Positions 41,056 through 49,712 are shown, numbered from the stretch's first letter. The stretch: DNA of 64,000 nucleotides from Streptomyces ficellus (GCF_030406405.1 NZ_JAUEPL010000007.1:62001-126000), one strand, 5' to 3'. The notes: generated by a model not told the origin, from the sequence alone. Numbers and translations are program-made.

Positions 41056-41988
41056 TCAGCGCAGAGCGGGTTCGTCCAGCGTCAGCGTCCCCGCCTCCGC
41101 GTCCAGCGTCGCGGCCGCACCCAGGGGTATCGTCAGCGCGGTCGGGCCGTGACCGAAGCCCAGTTGTTCGGCCACGGGCACGCCGAGCCCGCCGAGCCGG
41201 TCGCGCAGGGTCGCCCGCACCGCCTCGTAGGGCCCGCACTCCTCCCACGAGCCGAGCGCGATCCCCGCCGCCCCGTCCAGCCAGCCGGAGCGCAGCAGCT
41301 GCGTGAGCATACGGTCCAGCCGGTACGGCTCCTCACCGGTGTCCTCCAGCAGCACCAGCCCGCCCCGCGCGGACGGGCGGGCGTGCGGGGTGCCCAGGTC
41401 GGCGGCGAGCATGCACAGGCAGCCGCCCAGGGTGACGCCGCGCGCCCGGCCGGGCACCATGGCCCGCGCGCTCTCCAGCCCCAGGGTGCGTACCGACTCG
41501 GGCTCGAAGAGCGCGGCCCGAAGCGACTCCTGGGTGCGGGCGTCCTTGAGGAACGTGACCGTCCCGACCATCGCGCCGTGCAGGGTGGCGAGCCCCATCC
41601 GTACGGCGAACGCCTCGTGCAGTCCCGTCACATCGCTGTAGCCGACGAACACCTTGGGGCCGGCGGCCCGTACCGCCGTCCAGTCGAGGAGGTCGGCCAT
41701 GCGCTGCGTGCCGTAGCCGCCGCGTGCGCACAGGACGGCGGAGACGGTGGGGTCGCACCACGCGTCCGTCAGGTCCCGGGCGCGGGCGGCGTCGGCTCCG
41801 GCGAGGTACGGCAACTCCGGGTGGACATCGAGCACATGCGGCATCACCACGGGGTCGAGGCCCCACTCGCGCAGGATGTCCAGCCCGGCCCGGAGCCGGT
41901 CCTCGGGGACGGGGCCGCCGGGCGCGACGATGGCGACCCGGTCGCCCGGTCCGAGCCGCGCGGGCCTGGTGAGGGGCGTGGCCGTCAC
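41056..41988 (-). CDS. S66 LD-carboxypeptidase
   Basis: A 310-residue muramoyltetrapeptide carboxypeptidase (S66). Nucleophile context V-F-V-G-Y-S-D-V-T, preceded by A-R-G-G-Y-G-T-Q-R; the catalytic Glu lies in L-E-D-T-G-E-E-P-Y and the His in G-H-G-P-T-A-L. The family removes D-alanine from tetrapeptide muropeptides or cleaves similar LD-peptides in the cytoplasm. GTG 41988 overlaps the S9 peptidase stop by 4 nt. It is the last gene of a four-peptidase operon. Confidence 0.92.
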   Translation of the reverse strand: MTATPLTRPARLGPGDRVAIVAPGGPVPEDRLRAGLDILREWGLDPVVMPHVLDVHPELPYLAGADAARARDLTDAWCDPTVSAVLCARGGYGTQRMADLLDWTAVRAAGPKVFVGYSDVTGLHEAFAVRMGLATLHGAMVGTVTFLKDARTQESLRAALFEPESVRTLGLESARAMVPGRARGVTLGGCLCMLAADLGTPHARPSARGGLVLLEDTGEEPYRLDRMLTQLLRSGWLDGAAGIALGSWEECGPYEAVRATLRDRLGGLGVPVAEQLGFGHGPTALTIPLGAAATLDAEAGTLTLDEPALR

Positions 41989-43970
41989 TTCCGCAGCTCC
42001 AGGAGGGGGACGTCCTGGCGGGTGATCCCGAAGGTCTGGACGTAGAGGGCCAGTTCGGCTTCGAGGGCCCTGGACATGGTGTCGGCGCGGCGGAAGCCGT
42101 GCCCTTCGCCCTCGAAGGCGATGAACGCGTGCGGTATGCCGCGTCCCGCCATCCGCGCCAGGAACCGTTCGCTCTGCGCGGGTGGGCACACCACGTCGTC
42201 GAGCCCCTGGAGCAGCAGGAACGGCGCGCTGATCTGCTCGGCGAGGCTGAGCGGCGAGCGTTCCGGGTACCGCCCCGGCACCTCGGCCGGCGGCCCGATC
42301 AGCGACTCCAGGTACCGCGACTCGAAATCATGGGTCTCCTCGGCCCACCCGTCCAGGTCCAGGACCGGGTAGAGCAAGGTGCCGCAGGCGTAGACCCCGG
42401 TGAGGGCCAGCGAAGCGGCGGCGGTCCAGCCGCCCGCGCTGGCGCCCCGGATGGCCAGCCGGGCGGGGTCGGCGGTGCCCTCGGCGGCCAGCGCCTCGGC
42501 GACGGCCGCGCAGTCCTCGACGTCGACGACGCCCCACTGCTCGCGCAGCCGGTCGCGGTACCCACGCCCGTATCCCGTCGAGCCGCCGTAGTTGACCTCG
42601 GCCACGCCGATGCCGCGCGAGGTGAAGTAGGCGATGGCCAGGTCGAGTACGAGCGGGGCGCGGCCGGTGGGGCCGCCGTGCGCCCACACCACGTAGGGCG
42701 GCAGTTCGTCGTCGGGGGCGATCCGGTCGGGGTTGTGCGGCGGGTAGATGTGAGCGTGGATCTCGCGGTTGTCGGGACCGGTGAAGGTGCGGATCTGCGG
42801 CTCGGGGTAGTACGCCGGGTCCACGGGGTCTTCGTGGGCGGCGCCGATGACCCGGGTGCGGCCGGTGCTGGTGTCGAGTTCCACGACCTCGTATCCACTG
42901 CGCGGGCTGGCCGCGACACCGAAGACGCGGGAGCCGTGGGCGGCGAGCGTGGACGCCCATTCGGTCCAGGGCCCGGGGGCGTCGACGAGCTCGCCGGTCT
43001 CGGGGTCCAGTATCCCGAGGCCGGTGGCGCCCCTGCCGTGGATGGTGGCGATCATCCCGTCGTCCAGCGGCTGGAACCACGTGAGACCGATCTTCCACAG
43101 CGGTCCGCCGAACTCCTCCGCGCGCCCCGCGCAGAGGGCGGCCGCCCGCGAGCCCGGCCTGATCCGCTGCAACTCCCACCAGCCGCCGCTGTCCGAGACG
43201 TACAGCAGTGAGCCGTCCGGAGCCCACTCCACCTGGCAGACCGACTCGTCGGTGCTGCCCGCCACCTGCCGCACCTCCGTGAACGGCCCGCCGTCCGTGA
43301 CCTCACCGGTCATCACGGCCGTGCCGTCCCACGGCATGCGGGGGTGGTCCCAGGCGATCCACGCGGCGCGCCGGCCGTCGGGTGAGAGCCGTGGCCCGGT
43401 GACGAACCGGTGCCGGTCGTCGGTGAGCTCACGCACGGCACCCCGGTCCCCGGCGGCCGACCCGTCGAGCGGCACGGCCGCGATGACCCGTCGCACGTCC
43501 CCGGGCCCGTCTCCGGTGAACTCCTCCAGCACACACCACACTTCGCCCCTGTCCAGGCGGACGACGGGGTCCACCCAGCGCAGTCCGCCACCCACACCGG
43601 ACACCGGGGTGAGCGGCGCCGGCTCCTGGTCGCCGTCCGGGTCGTACACGTACAGCCGCTGGTCCGGGTAGTGGCTGAAGACGACGAGGAGCCCCCCGGC
43701 TCCCTGACCGCGGTCCGCTCCGGCCCACGGCCGGCCGCCGTACTCGATGACCCTGCTGCGCACGTTCCAGGGGGCCGGCAGCACCGTCTCCTCGGTACCG
43801 TCCGCGCGCCTGCGCACCAGGGTGCGTCTGCCGCCCTCGGCGGGGCGCGGCTCGGTCCACCACACTTCGTCGCCGACCACGCCGACGTACTCGGGAAGGC
43901 CGTCGTACACGGCGGCCCTCCTCGCGTCGATCGGTGACGGCCAGGTTCCGTAAGCCCCCGTGGGCACCAT
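41985..43970 (-). CDS. S9 prolyl-oligopeptidase-family peptidase
   Basis: A 661-residue serine peptidase: an N-terminal beta-propeller-like region with repeated S-P-D-G-R-R-A-A-W-like strands, and a C-terminal alpha/beta-hydrolase with I-R-G-A-S-A-G-G-W (nucleophile), L-D-D-V-V-C-P (Asp) and G-H-G-F-R-R (His). It lacks a signal peptide and should be cytoplasmic. Dipeptidyl aminopeptidase/acylaminoacyl-peptidase relatives are closest. It sits between M20 and S66 peptidase genes, 13 bp after the former. Confidence 0.9.
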   Translation of the reverse strand: MVPTGAYGTWPSPIDARRAAVYDGLPEYVGVVGDEVWWTEPRPAEGGRRTLVRRRADGTEETVLPAPWNVRSRVIEYGGRPWAGADRGQGAGGLLVVFSHYPDQRLYVYDPDGDQEPAPLTPVSGVGGGLRWVDPVVRLDRGEVWCVLEEFTGDGPGDVRRVIAAVPLDGSAAGDRGAVRELTDDRHRFVTGPRLSPDGRRAAWIAWDHPRMPWDGTAVMTGEVTDGGPFTEVRQVAGSTDESVCQVEWAPDGSLLYVSDSGGWWELQRIRPGSRAAALCAGRAEEFGGPLWKIGLTWFQPLDDGMIATIHGRGATGLGILDPETGELVDAPGPWTEWASTLAAHGSRVFGVAASPRSGYEVVELDTSTGRTRVIGAAHEDPVDPAYYPEPQIRTFTGPDNREIHAHIYPPHNPDRIAPDDELPPYVVWAHGGPTGRAPLVLDLAIAYFTSRGIGVAEVNYGGSTGYGRGYRDRLREQWGVVDVEDCAAVAEALAAEGTADPARLAIRGASAGGWTAAASLALTGVYACGTLLYPVLDLDGWAEETHDFESRYLESLIGPPAEVPGRYPERSPLSLAEQISAPFLLLQGLDDVVCPPAQSERFLARMAGRGIPHAFIAFEGEGHGFRRADTMSRALEAELALYVQTFGITRQDVPLLELRK

Positions 43971-43983
43971 GTGCGTTTCCCCC

Positions 43984-45321
43984 CTATGCGGACTGCAGGT
44001 AGTGGTCGAGCACCCGGATGCCGAAGTGCAGCGCCTCGACCGGGACGCGCTCGTCGACGCCGTGGAAGAGCGCCGGGTAGTCGAAGCCGATGGGCAGCCG
44101 GAGCGGTGAGAAGCCGTAGCCGACGATGCCGAGCCGCGCGAAGTGCTTGGCGTCCGTGCCGCCGGACATGCAGAACGGCACGACGTGCGCGTCCGGGTCG
44201 AAGTGCTCCAGGGCGGCGCGCAGTTTGGCGTACGTCGGCGAGTCGACCGGTGCTTCCAGGGCGATCTCCCGGTGCTGGAACTCCCAGTGGACGTCCGGTC
44301 CGGTGAGCCGGTCCATGGTGGCGATGAACTCCTCCTCGCCGCCCGGTACGAACCGGCCGTCGACATGGGCGGTGGCGATCCCCGGGATCACGTTGACCTT
44401 GTAGCCGGCGTGCAGCATGGTCGGGTTGGAGCTGTTGCGGATGGCCGGCTCGACGAGCGCGGCCGCGTGGCCGAGCTTTTCCAGCAGCGCGTCCGCGTCG
44501 AAGCCGGGGTCGTCGAGAAGGGGCTCCACCCCGTACAGCGCGGCGAGTTCGGTGAGGGCGTACCGCACGGTCGGGGTGAGCCGGACCGACCACTCGTGCC
44601 GGCCGATACGGGCGACGGCCTCGGCGATCCGGCTGACGGCGTTCTCCCGGTTCACCTTGGAGCCGTGGCCCGCCCTGCCCTCCGCGGTGAGCTTGAGCCA
44701 TCCGGTGCCGCGCTCCCCCGCCCCGATCGGGTAGATCGCCAGATCCGGGCCGGCGTGGAAGGTGAACCCGCCGGTCTCGCTGATGCCTTCGGTGCAGCCC
44801 TCGAAGAGCCCCGCGTGGTGACGGGCGAGATAGGCCGCGCCGTCCACGGCGCTGGCCTCCTCGTCGGCCGTGTACGCGATGACGATGTCGCGCCGCGGGC
44901 GGATGCCGTGGCGCGCCCACTCGCGGACGACCGCCAGGACCATCGCGTCCATGTCCTTCATGTCGACGGCGCCGCGCCCCCACACCACACCGTCGCGGAC
45001 CTCCCCGGAGAAGGGGTGCACGTCCCAGTCGTCGGGCTCGGCGGGCACCACGTCCAGATGGCCGTGGACGAGGAGCGCGTCGGCGGACGGGTCGGTGCCC
45101 TCGATCCTCGCCACCACATTGGTCCGGCCGGGTGTGCGCTCCAGGAGGAGCGGTTCGAGACCGGCCTCGGCGAGCTTCTCGGCCACGTACTCGGCGGCGG
45201 GGCGCTCCCTGCAGTCGCCGCTGCCGCGGTTGGTGGTGTCGATGCGGATGAGCTCGGAGGTGAAGGTGACCACCTCGTCGAGCGCCTGCGAGTCCGTGTC
45301 GAACGGTGTCACGTCAGCCAT
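43984..45321 (-). CDS. M20-family metallopeptidase
   Basis: A 445-residue M20/M25/M40 dipeptidase- or deacylase-like enzyme. Metal motifs: H-G-H-L-D-V-V-P (H, then catalytic D), G-R-G-A-V-D-M-K-D, T-A-D-E-E-A-S-A and the C-terminal F-H-G-V-D-E-R. Lid domain between. The start overlaps the stop of the M55 gene by 8 nt, showing tight coupling. Substrate not readable. Confidence 0.9.
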   Translation of the reverse strand: MADVTPFDTDSQALDEVVTFTSELIRIDTTNRGSGDCRERPAAEYVAEKLAEAGLEPLLLERTPGRTNVVARIEGTDPSADALLVHGHLDVVPAEPDDWDVHPFSGEVRDGVVWGRGAVDMKDMDAMVLAVVREWARHGIRPRRDIVIAYTADEEASAVDGAAYLARHHAGLFEGCTEGISETGGFTFHAGPDLAIYPIGAGERGTGWLKLTAEGRAGHGSKVNRENAVSRIAEAVARIGRHEWSVRLTPTVRYALTELAALYGVEPLLDDPGFDADALLEKLGHAAALVEPAIRNSSNPTMLHAGYKVNVIPGIATAHVDGRFVPGGEEEFIATMDRLTGPDVHWEFQHREIALEAPVDSPTYAKLRAALEHFDPDAHVVPFCMSGGTDAKHFARLGIVGYGFSPLRLPIGFDYPALFHGVDERVPVEALHFGIRVLDHYLQSA

Positions 45322-46147
45322 ACTGCTCCTCCACCGCTGCCGAGACGATCGTGGTGACCGCCTTGAAGGCGCGAATGGCCTCGTACATCGTCTCGCCGGT
45401 GTACGCCACGCTCCGTTCACCACTGGCCGCCACGCCCGGTACGAGGGTGGCTGCGGCCGGGAGGTGCTCCGCGTCGAACTCCAGCTCCACGGTGAACGGC
45501 CCGCCGCGCACCGGTTCGTACCGTACGGCGAGAGCGGTGGCGTCCTTGGCTGCGGCGCGGATGTCGGCGGCCGTCCGGGTGGGCGTGCGGCACACGGCGG
45601 CGTACCGCGAGACGTGGTCCTTGACGGCGACCTTGCGGGCCTCCGGGGCGTATGCGAGGGCGTCCTCGCAGGTCAGGTCGTCTCCGGTGACCAGGATGAC
45701 GGGGACGCCGAACTCGGCGACGACATGGGCGTTGAGCAGGCCCTCACTCGCTCGTACGCCATTGAGCCAGACGCCGGTGATGGAGTTGGCGAGATAGGTG
45801 TGGGCGAGGACCCCTTCGGTGCCCGCGCCCGTGTGGTAGCCGACGAAGGCGACGCCGTCCACATCGCCGTATTGAACGCCTTCGACCATGGACAGCGGCT
45901 TATGGCGGCCGGTGAGCATCTCGGCGCGCTCGTCGAGTCTTTCCAGCAGCAGATTGCGCATGGTCCAGTGCGCTTCATTGATGAGTACCTCGTCGGCGCC
46001 GCCGTCGAAGAATCCGAGAACGGCCGCGTTCACATCCGAGGTGAACATGGCGCGGCAGCGCTCCCACTGCGGGGTCCCGGGCAGCACATCGGCCGGCCAG
46101 GTCACACCGGTGGCGCCTTCCATGTCGGCGCTGACAAGGATCTTCAT
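45314..46147 (-). CDS. M55 D-aminopeptidase (DppA-like)
   Basis: A 277-residue D-stereospecific aminopeptidase. Zinc-ligand positions match DppA closely: D8 and E10 (S-A-D-M-E-G), H60 (N-E-A-H-W), H105 (V-G-Y-H-T-G-A-G) and E135 (R-A-S-E-G). DppA enzymes hydrolyse D-Ala-containing dipeptides. It is the first gene of the M55-M20-S9-S66 operon, so peptides with D-amino acids, possibly from cell-wall turnover, are the likely shared substrates. TACGGT lies upstream of ATG 46147. Confidence 0.92.
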   Translation of the reverse strand: MKILVSADMEGATGVTWPADVLPGTPQWERCRAMFTSDVNAAVLGFFDGGADEVLINEAHWTMRNLLLERLDERAEMLTGRHKPLSMVEGVQYGDVDGVAFVGYHTGAGTEGVLAHTYLANSITGVWLNGVRASEGLLNAHVVAEFGVPVILVTGDDLTCEDALAYAPEARKVAVKDHVSRYAAVCRTPTRTAADIRAAAKDATALAVRYEPVRGGPFTVELEFDAEHLPAAATLVPGVAASGERSVAYTGETMYEAIRAFKAVTTIVSAAVEEQYG

Positions 46148-46188
46148 GCCTCGAAACCGTACGCGGTCCGGCCGCGCCTGCCCAGGCC

Positions 46189-46197
46189 TGTGGATAA
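46189..46197 (-). promoter_or_regulatory. Consensus DnaA box TTATCCACA
   Basis: The minus strand reads TTATCCACA 42 bp upstream of the M55 peptidase start. This is the canonical 9-mer; Streptomyces DnaA prefers TTGTCCACA but tolerates this form. A single site, so possibly chance. Confidence 0.4.
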
Positions 46198-46230
46198 CTG
46201 TCGGCGGTGTCGCCGGCACCCGTCACCACG

Positions 46231-46338
46231 CACCGGCCGGCATCGGCCGCGGGCCGCCACCGCGCACCGGCCGGCATGGGCCGCAGGCCACCGCGCACGC
46301 CGCGCTCCGCAGGCCGCACTCCGCACTCCGCACTCCGC
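46231..46338. repeat. 34-bp and 7-bp repeats
   Basis: CACCGGCCGGCATsGGCCGC-type units of 34 bp at 46231-46264 and 46265-46298, followed by three CACTCCG units at 46318-46338, between the M55 gene and the hypothetical gene at 46346. Confidence 0.75.
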
Positions 46339-46345
46339 CGATGGA

Positions 46346-46894
46346 TCAGCCGGTGAGCGCGGGCCCCCGGTTCAGCCGGTCGAGGAGCTGGGCGTGGTGC
46401 AGCTCGGCTATGGGGGCCAGCAGGTCGGGGTGGCGCAGGAGCGCGGCGGCCCGCCGGTCGTGTTCATCGGGCCGCACCAGACGCCGGAAGTCCACCGGCG
46501 CGTCACCCATGTGCGCGCTGCCCGCGAGGGCGTCCATCGCCGCCGCGGCGAGCTCGGGCCTGCTGAGCAGGGACGCCGCCCAGCTCGCGACCACCTCGTC
46601 CACCCACGTACGCCACGCGTGGCGCTCCTCGGCGCCGTGCCGGGCTTCGTCGGGCCCGGTGCCGTCCGTGCCGGTGATCCAGTCCAGCCGGGCCGAGCCT
46701 CCGGGGCCCGCCACGGCCACGAGAGCGGCGTCCATCTCGGTCGGGTAGCGCAGCCACGCCGCCGCCGTGACGGCCTGCCGCGCCTGTACCTCGGCCAGGG
46801 CACGGTCCAGTGCGCCTGGGCCCGTCGGATAGGCGCGCGTCAGCCATTGCGCGGTCGCCGCTATGAGCGGGGAGAGCGAGAAATCTGCGGGCAC
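46346..46894 (-). CDS. Hypothetical protein, alpha-helical
   Basis: A 182-residue protein with no recognised motif. It is Ala/Leu-rich, with likely helices L-D-R-A-L-A-E-V-Q-A-R-Q-A-V-T-A-A and W-V-D-E-V-V-A-S-W-A-A-S-L-L. No signal peptide or transmembrane segment. It is divergent from a hemerythrin gene with 233 bp between. Codon use is normal for the region, supporting a real gene. Confidence 0.55.
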   Translation of the reverse strand: MPADFSLSPLIAATAQWLTRAYPTGPGALDRALAEVQARQAVTAAAWLRYPTEMDAALVAVAGPGGSARLDWITGTDGTGPDEARHGAEERHAWRTWVDEVVASWAASLLSRPELAAAAMDALAGSAHMGDAPVDFRRLVRPDEHDRRAAALLRHPDLLAPIAELHHAQLLDRLNRGPALTG

Positions 46895-47127
46895 GGCCGA
46901 TCCATCCGGATTTACGGGAGCGGGGTGGCCCCAAACGCTACCTCCGGATATCCCGGGTGGAAATGGTCCAGCTCACGGACGGGGCAGTGTTCTCGACCAC
47001 AGCGGCGCGGCGATGGTGAGGGGCGGTGGGGACACGACACGCTGAGAGAGCACCAATACGCCGCGGATGACGGCGGGCGCGTTTCATTGAGGAAATCCGG
47101 AATGCCCCCGCGCAGAGGAGCGACGAC

Positions 47128-47691
47128 ATGGCACACGGCGGAGACGTAATCGCCGAATTGACCACCGACCACGAAGAGGTGGAGGAAATCTTCACCAATA
47201 TCGAGGAGCTGCCGTCCGGCGACAGCCGGCGCAAGCACTACGCCGACCAGGTCACCATGGAGCTGATCCGGCACGCGGTCGCGGAGGAGACCTACCTCTA
47301 CCCCGCGGTACGCGAGCACGTGACGGGCGGGAACGAGCTCGCCGAGAAGGAGCTTGCCGACCACGCGGCGGCCGAGCGCACCATGAAGGACCTGGAGCGC
47401 TGCGAGGCCGACGATCCGCAGTTCGACATGCTCATGATGAAGCTGATGACCGAGATCCGCGCGCACGTCATGGACGAGGAGAACAACCTCTTCCCGCGCC
47501 TGCGCGCGGCGTGCTCGGCCGAGGCCCTCAATGAGCTCGGCGACAAGGTCCGGCAGGCCAAGAAGATGGCCCCGACCCGCCCCCACCCGTCCGCCCCGGA
47601 CAAGCCGCCGGCCAACAAGCTCCTCGCGCCGGGCGCCGGCCTGGTCGACCGGCTGCGCGACGCGATGACCGGCCGCGGCAAGGAATCCTGA
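47128..47691 (+). CDS. Hemerythrin HHE-domain protein
   Basis: A 187-residue HHE protein: T-T-D-H-E-E-V-E-E-I-F, I-R-H-A-V-A-E-E-T-Y-L-Y-P, A-D-H-A-A-A-E-R-T-M and V-M-D-E-E-N-N-L-F-P-R provide di-iron ligands. Its tail (M-A-P-T-R-P-H-P, then V-D-R-L-R-D-A-M) matches the hemerythrin at 32500, so they are paralogues. AGAGGAG precedes ATG 47128. No GGGTAY element was seen upstream. Confidence 0.9.
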   Translation: MAHGGDVIAELTTDHEEVEEIFTNIEELPSGDSRRKHYADQVTMELIRHAVAEETYLYPAVREHVTGGNELAEKELADHAAAERTMKDLERCEADDPQFDMLMMKLMTEIRAHVMDEENNLFPRLRAACSAEALNELGDKVRQAKKMAPTRPHPSAPDKPPANKLLAPGAGLVDRLRDAMTGRGKES

Positions 47692-47771
47692 CCGCCCCGC
47701 CACGTCCTGGGCCGGCGGCGTCCCCCCACGCCCCGGCCCACACCCTCGCGCCGTTTGCGCCGGGCGCGCCG

Positions 47772-47819
47772 GCGTGCCCCGCCCGTCTGCGTGCCCCGCC
47801 CGTCTGCGTGCCCCGGCCC
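47772..47819. repeat. 17-bp tandem repeat
   Basis: GCGTGCCCCGCCCGTCT occurs twice in a row (47772-47788, 47789-47805), followed by a partial third copy. Confidence 0.8.
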
Positions 47820-47838
47820 ACGAGACCCGCTCCCCCGA

Positions 47839-47861
47839 CCCCGCGCCCGCGCGGGGTTTTT
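47839..47861 (+). terminator. Intrinsic terminator
   Basis: CCCCGCG and CGCGGGG stems with a short loop followed by TTTTT, about 150 bp after the hemerythrin stop. One of the few real T-tract terminators in the window. Confidence 0.75.
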
Positions 47862-48071
47862 CGCATTGCGCGCCCGGCGGCAGCAGCCGGTACGGGCGCG
47901 CGCGGCAGCGGCGAGCGCCGGGCGCATCGAGCCGCCCGGCGCTCATCAGGGGCTCTCCGTGGCTGCCGGAAGCCCGTCCTTCACAGCACGCGCCGGGACG
48001 CCGGAGCGCCGAGGGAACGACCACTCGAAACGGTGACCCTCAAGCGACGCGTGCGGGGTGGAGGCGAGGGG

Positions 48072-48515
48072 CTACTTCTCGACCTCGGCGGCGAGCTTTT
48101 CGAGCACCACGTCATAGATGCGACCCAGCCCCTTGGGGGCGAACGTCCTCTCGAAGAACCCGCCGATGCCGCCCGCGCCGTTCCACACGGTGGTGACGAC
48201 GACCTTCGAGCGGCCCTCGCCGGCCGGGGTGACGGTCCAGGTGGTGACCATGGAGGAGTTGCGGTCCTTCTCGACGAGCCGGCCGTCCGAGGGCTCGCTG
48301 ACCTCCAGCAGGCAGTCGCGGATGCGCTTGCTGGTGGCCTGGAGCTTCCAGTGGACCAGGGTGCCCTCGCCGTCGCCGCCCTCGCGTACCTCGTACTCGC
48401 TGAAGTGCTCGGGCAGCAGCTTCTCGCGGGTCTCCTTGTAGTCGGCCAGCGCGTCGAACACCGTCTCCGCGTCCGCCGCGATGACCCGCTCCGTCGTGGC
48501 CTCGACCTGCGCCAT
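48072..48515 (-). CDS. SRPBCC/polyketide-cyclase-like protein
   Basis: A 147-residue START-like helix-grip protein. A-D-A-E-T-V-F-D-A-L-A-D-Y near residue 15, a basic/acidic beta-sheet core (L-V-H-W-K-L-Q-A; M-V-T-T-W-T-V-T-P) and the final amphipathic helix (G-R-I-Y-D-V-V-L-E-K-L) are typical. It would bind a hydrophobic ligand; function is unknown. ATG 48515 begins M-A-Q-V-E-A. It is divergent from the radical SAM gene and its LexA box. Confidence 0.88.
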   Translation of the reverse strand: MAQVEATTERVIAADAETVFDALADYKETREKLLPEHFSEYEVREGGDGEGTLVHWKLQATSKRIRDCLLEVSEPSDGRLVEKDRNSSMVTTWTVTPAGEGRSKVVVTTVWNGAGGIGGFFERTFAPKGLGRIYDVVLEKLAAEVEK

Positions 48516-48613
48516 GCCATGTCCTCCAGCACTCGTTCCTAAGGGGAGGCACAAGCCAACCACCTGCGCCGTGGGCGCCCAAATCCTGGGGGCACCAGCA
48601 GAGGCGATCATGG

Positions 48614-48625
48614 GAACGTATGTTC
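48614..48625 (+). promoter_or_regulatory. LexA (SOS) box
   Basis: GAAC-GTAT-GTTC is an exact match to the actinobacterial core GAACN4GTTC. It lies 35 bp upstream of the radical SAM start, and the following TATTGT (48626-48631) is a plausible -10, so LexA would block it. Confidence 0.65.
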
Positions 48626-48659
48626 TATTGTGTGGCCCAGTGCTACTGAGGAGGCGTCC

Positions 48660-49712
48660 ATGCGCTGGGACAATCTGAGCGACCACCCCCCTGGGGACAC
48701 CGGCCCCACCGGGGACACCGCGCTGTTCGGTACGGACGCCGTGACCACGCGTACGTTCGACACGCCCGAGTTCCGTGGGATCACCTTCCACGAGGTGCGG
48801 GCCCGTTCCCTCGTGAACCGGGTGCCGGGCGCCTCCCGCATGCCGTTCGAGTGGACCGTCAACCCCTACCGGGGCTGCGCACACGCGTGCGTGTACTGCT
48901 TCGCCCGCAAGACGCACAGCTATCTCGACCTCGACACGGGGATCGGCTTCGACTCCCAGATCGTGGTCAAGATCAACGCGCCGGAGCTGCTGCGCCGGCA
49001 GCTCGCCTCGCCCCGGTGGCAGGGCGCGCACATCGCCATGGGCACCAACGTCGACTGCTACCAGCGCGCGGAGGGGCGCTACCAGCTGATGCCCGGCATC
49101 ATCGCCGCGCTGCGCGACCACGCGAACCCGTTCTCGATCCTCACCAAGGGGACGCTGATCCTGCGTGATCTGGACCTGCTGCTCCAGGCCGCCGAGGTGA
49201 CCGATGTGGGCATCTCCGTCTCCGTGGGCTTCACCGACCGGGAGCTGTGGCGCACCGTCGAGCCCGGCACGCCCGCCCCCGAGCGCCGGCTCGACGTCGT
49301 ACGGACCCTGACCGACCACGGCATCGGGTGCGGGGTGCTGATGGCGCCCGTCATCCCGTTCCTGGGCGACCACCCCGACCAGCTGCGCGCCACCGTGCGG
49401 GCGATCGCGGAGTCCGGCGCGACGTCGGTGACCCCGCTCGTCCTTCACCTGCGCCCCGGGGCGCGGGAGTGGTTCATGACGTGGCTGCGTGCGCACCACC
49501 CGCACCTGGTACGGCGGTACGAGCGGTTGTACGCGGAGGGGGCGTACGCCCCCAAGTGGTACCAGCGCCGGATCACCCGTCAGGTGCACGAGCTGGCCGA
49601 CGAGTTCGGCATAGGCCCGGCGCGGCGGGGTACCGCCCGCCGCATCGCCCCGGTCCTTCCGGAACGGCAGCCCGCCCAGCCGCCGGGGCCCACGCAACTC
49701 ACCCTCCTCTGA
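48660..49712 (+). CDS. Rv2578c-family radical SAM protein
   Basis: A 350-residue radical SAM enzyme of the SPL-like (spore photoproduct lyase-related) Rv2578c group. The cluster cysteines C73, C77 and C80 lie in N-P-Y-R-G-C-A-H-A-C-V-Y-C. A-H-I-A-M-G-T-N-V-D-C-Y-Q-R follows. GAGGAGG precedes ATG 48660. The LexA box fits DNA-damage induction, and from memory the mycobacterial orthologue was also listed among genes with SOS boxes. A DNA photoproduct repair-like role is inferred; no partner is known. Confidence 0.9.
   Translation: MRWDNLSDHPPGDTGPTGDTALFGTDAVTTRTFDTPEFRGITFHEVRARSLVNRVPGASRMPFEWTVNPYRGCAHACVYCFARKTHSYLDLDTGIGFDSQIVVKINAPELLRRQLASPRWQGAHIAMGTNVDCYQRAEGRYQLMPGIIAALRDHANPFSILTKGTLILRDLDLLLQAAEVTDVGISVSVGFTDRELWRTVEPGTPAPERRLDVVRTLTDHGIGCGVLMAPVIPFLGDHPDQLRATVRAIAESGATSVTPLVLHLRPGAREWFMTWLRAHHPHLVRRYERLYAEGAYAPKWYQRRITRQVHELADEFGIGPARRGTARRIAPVLPERQPAQPPGPTQLTLL

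Larger units (their letters stand above)
47692..48071. other. Gene-free stretch with repeats and terminator
   Basis: About 380 bp between the hemerythrin and the convergent SRPBCC gene. It contains a 17-bp tandem repeat and a strong terminator, listed separately; I see no gene in it. Confidence 0.6.
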
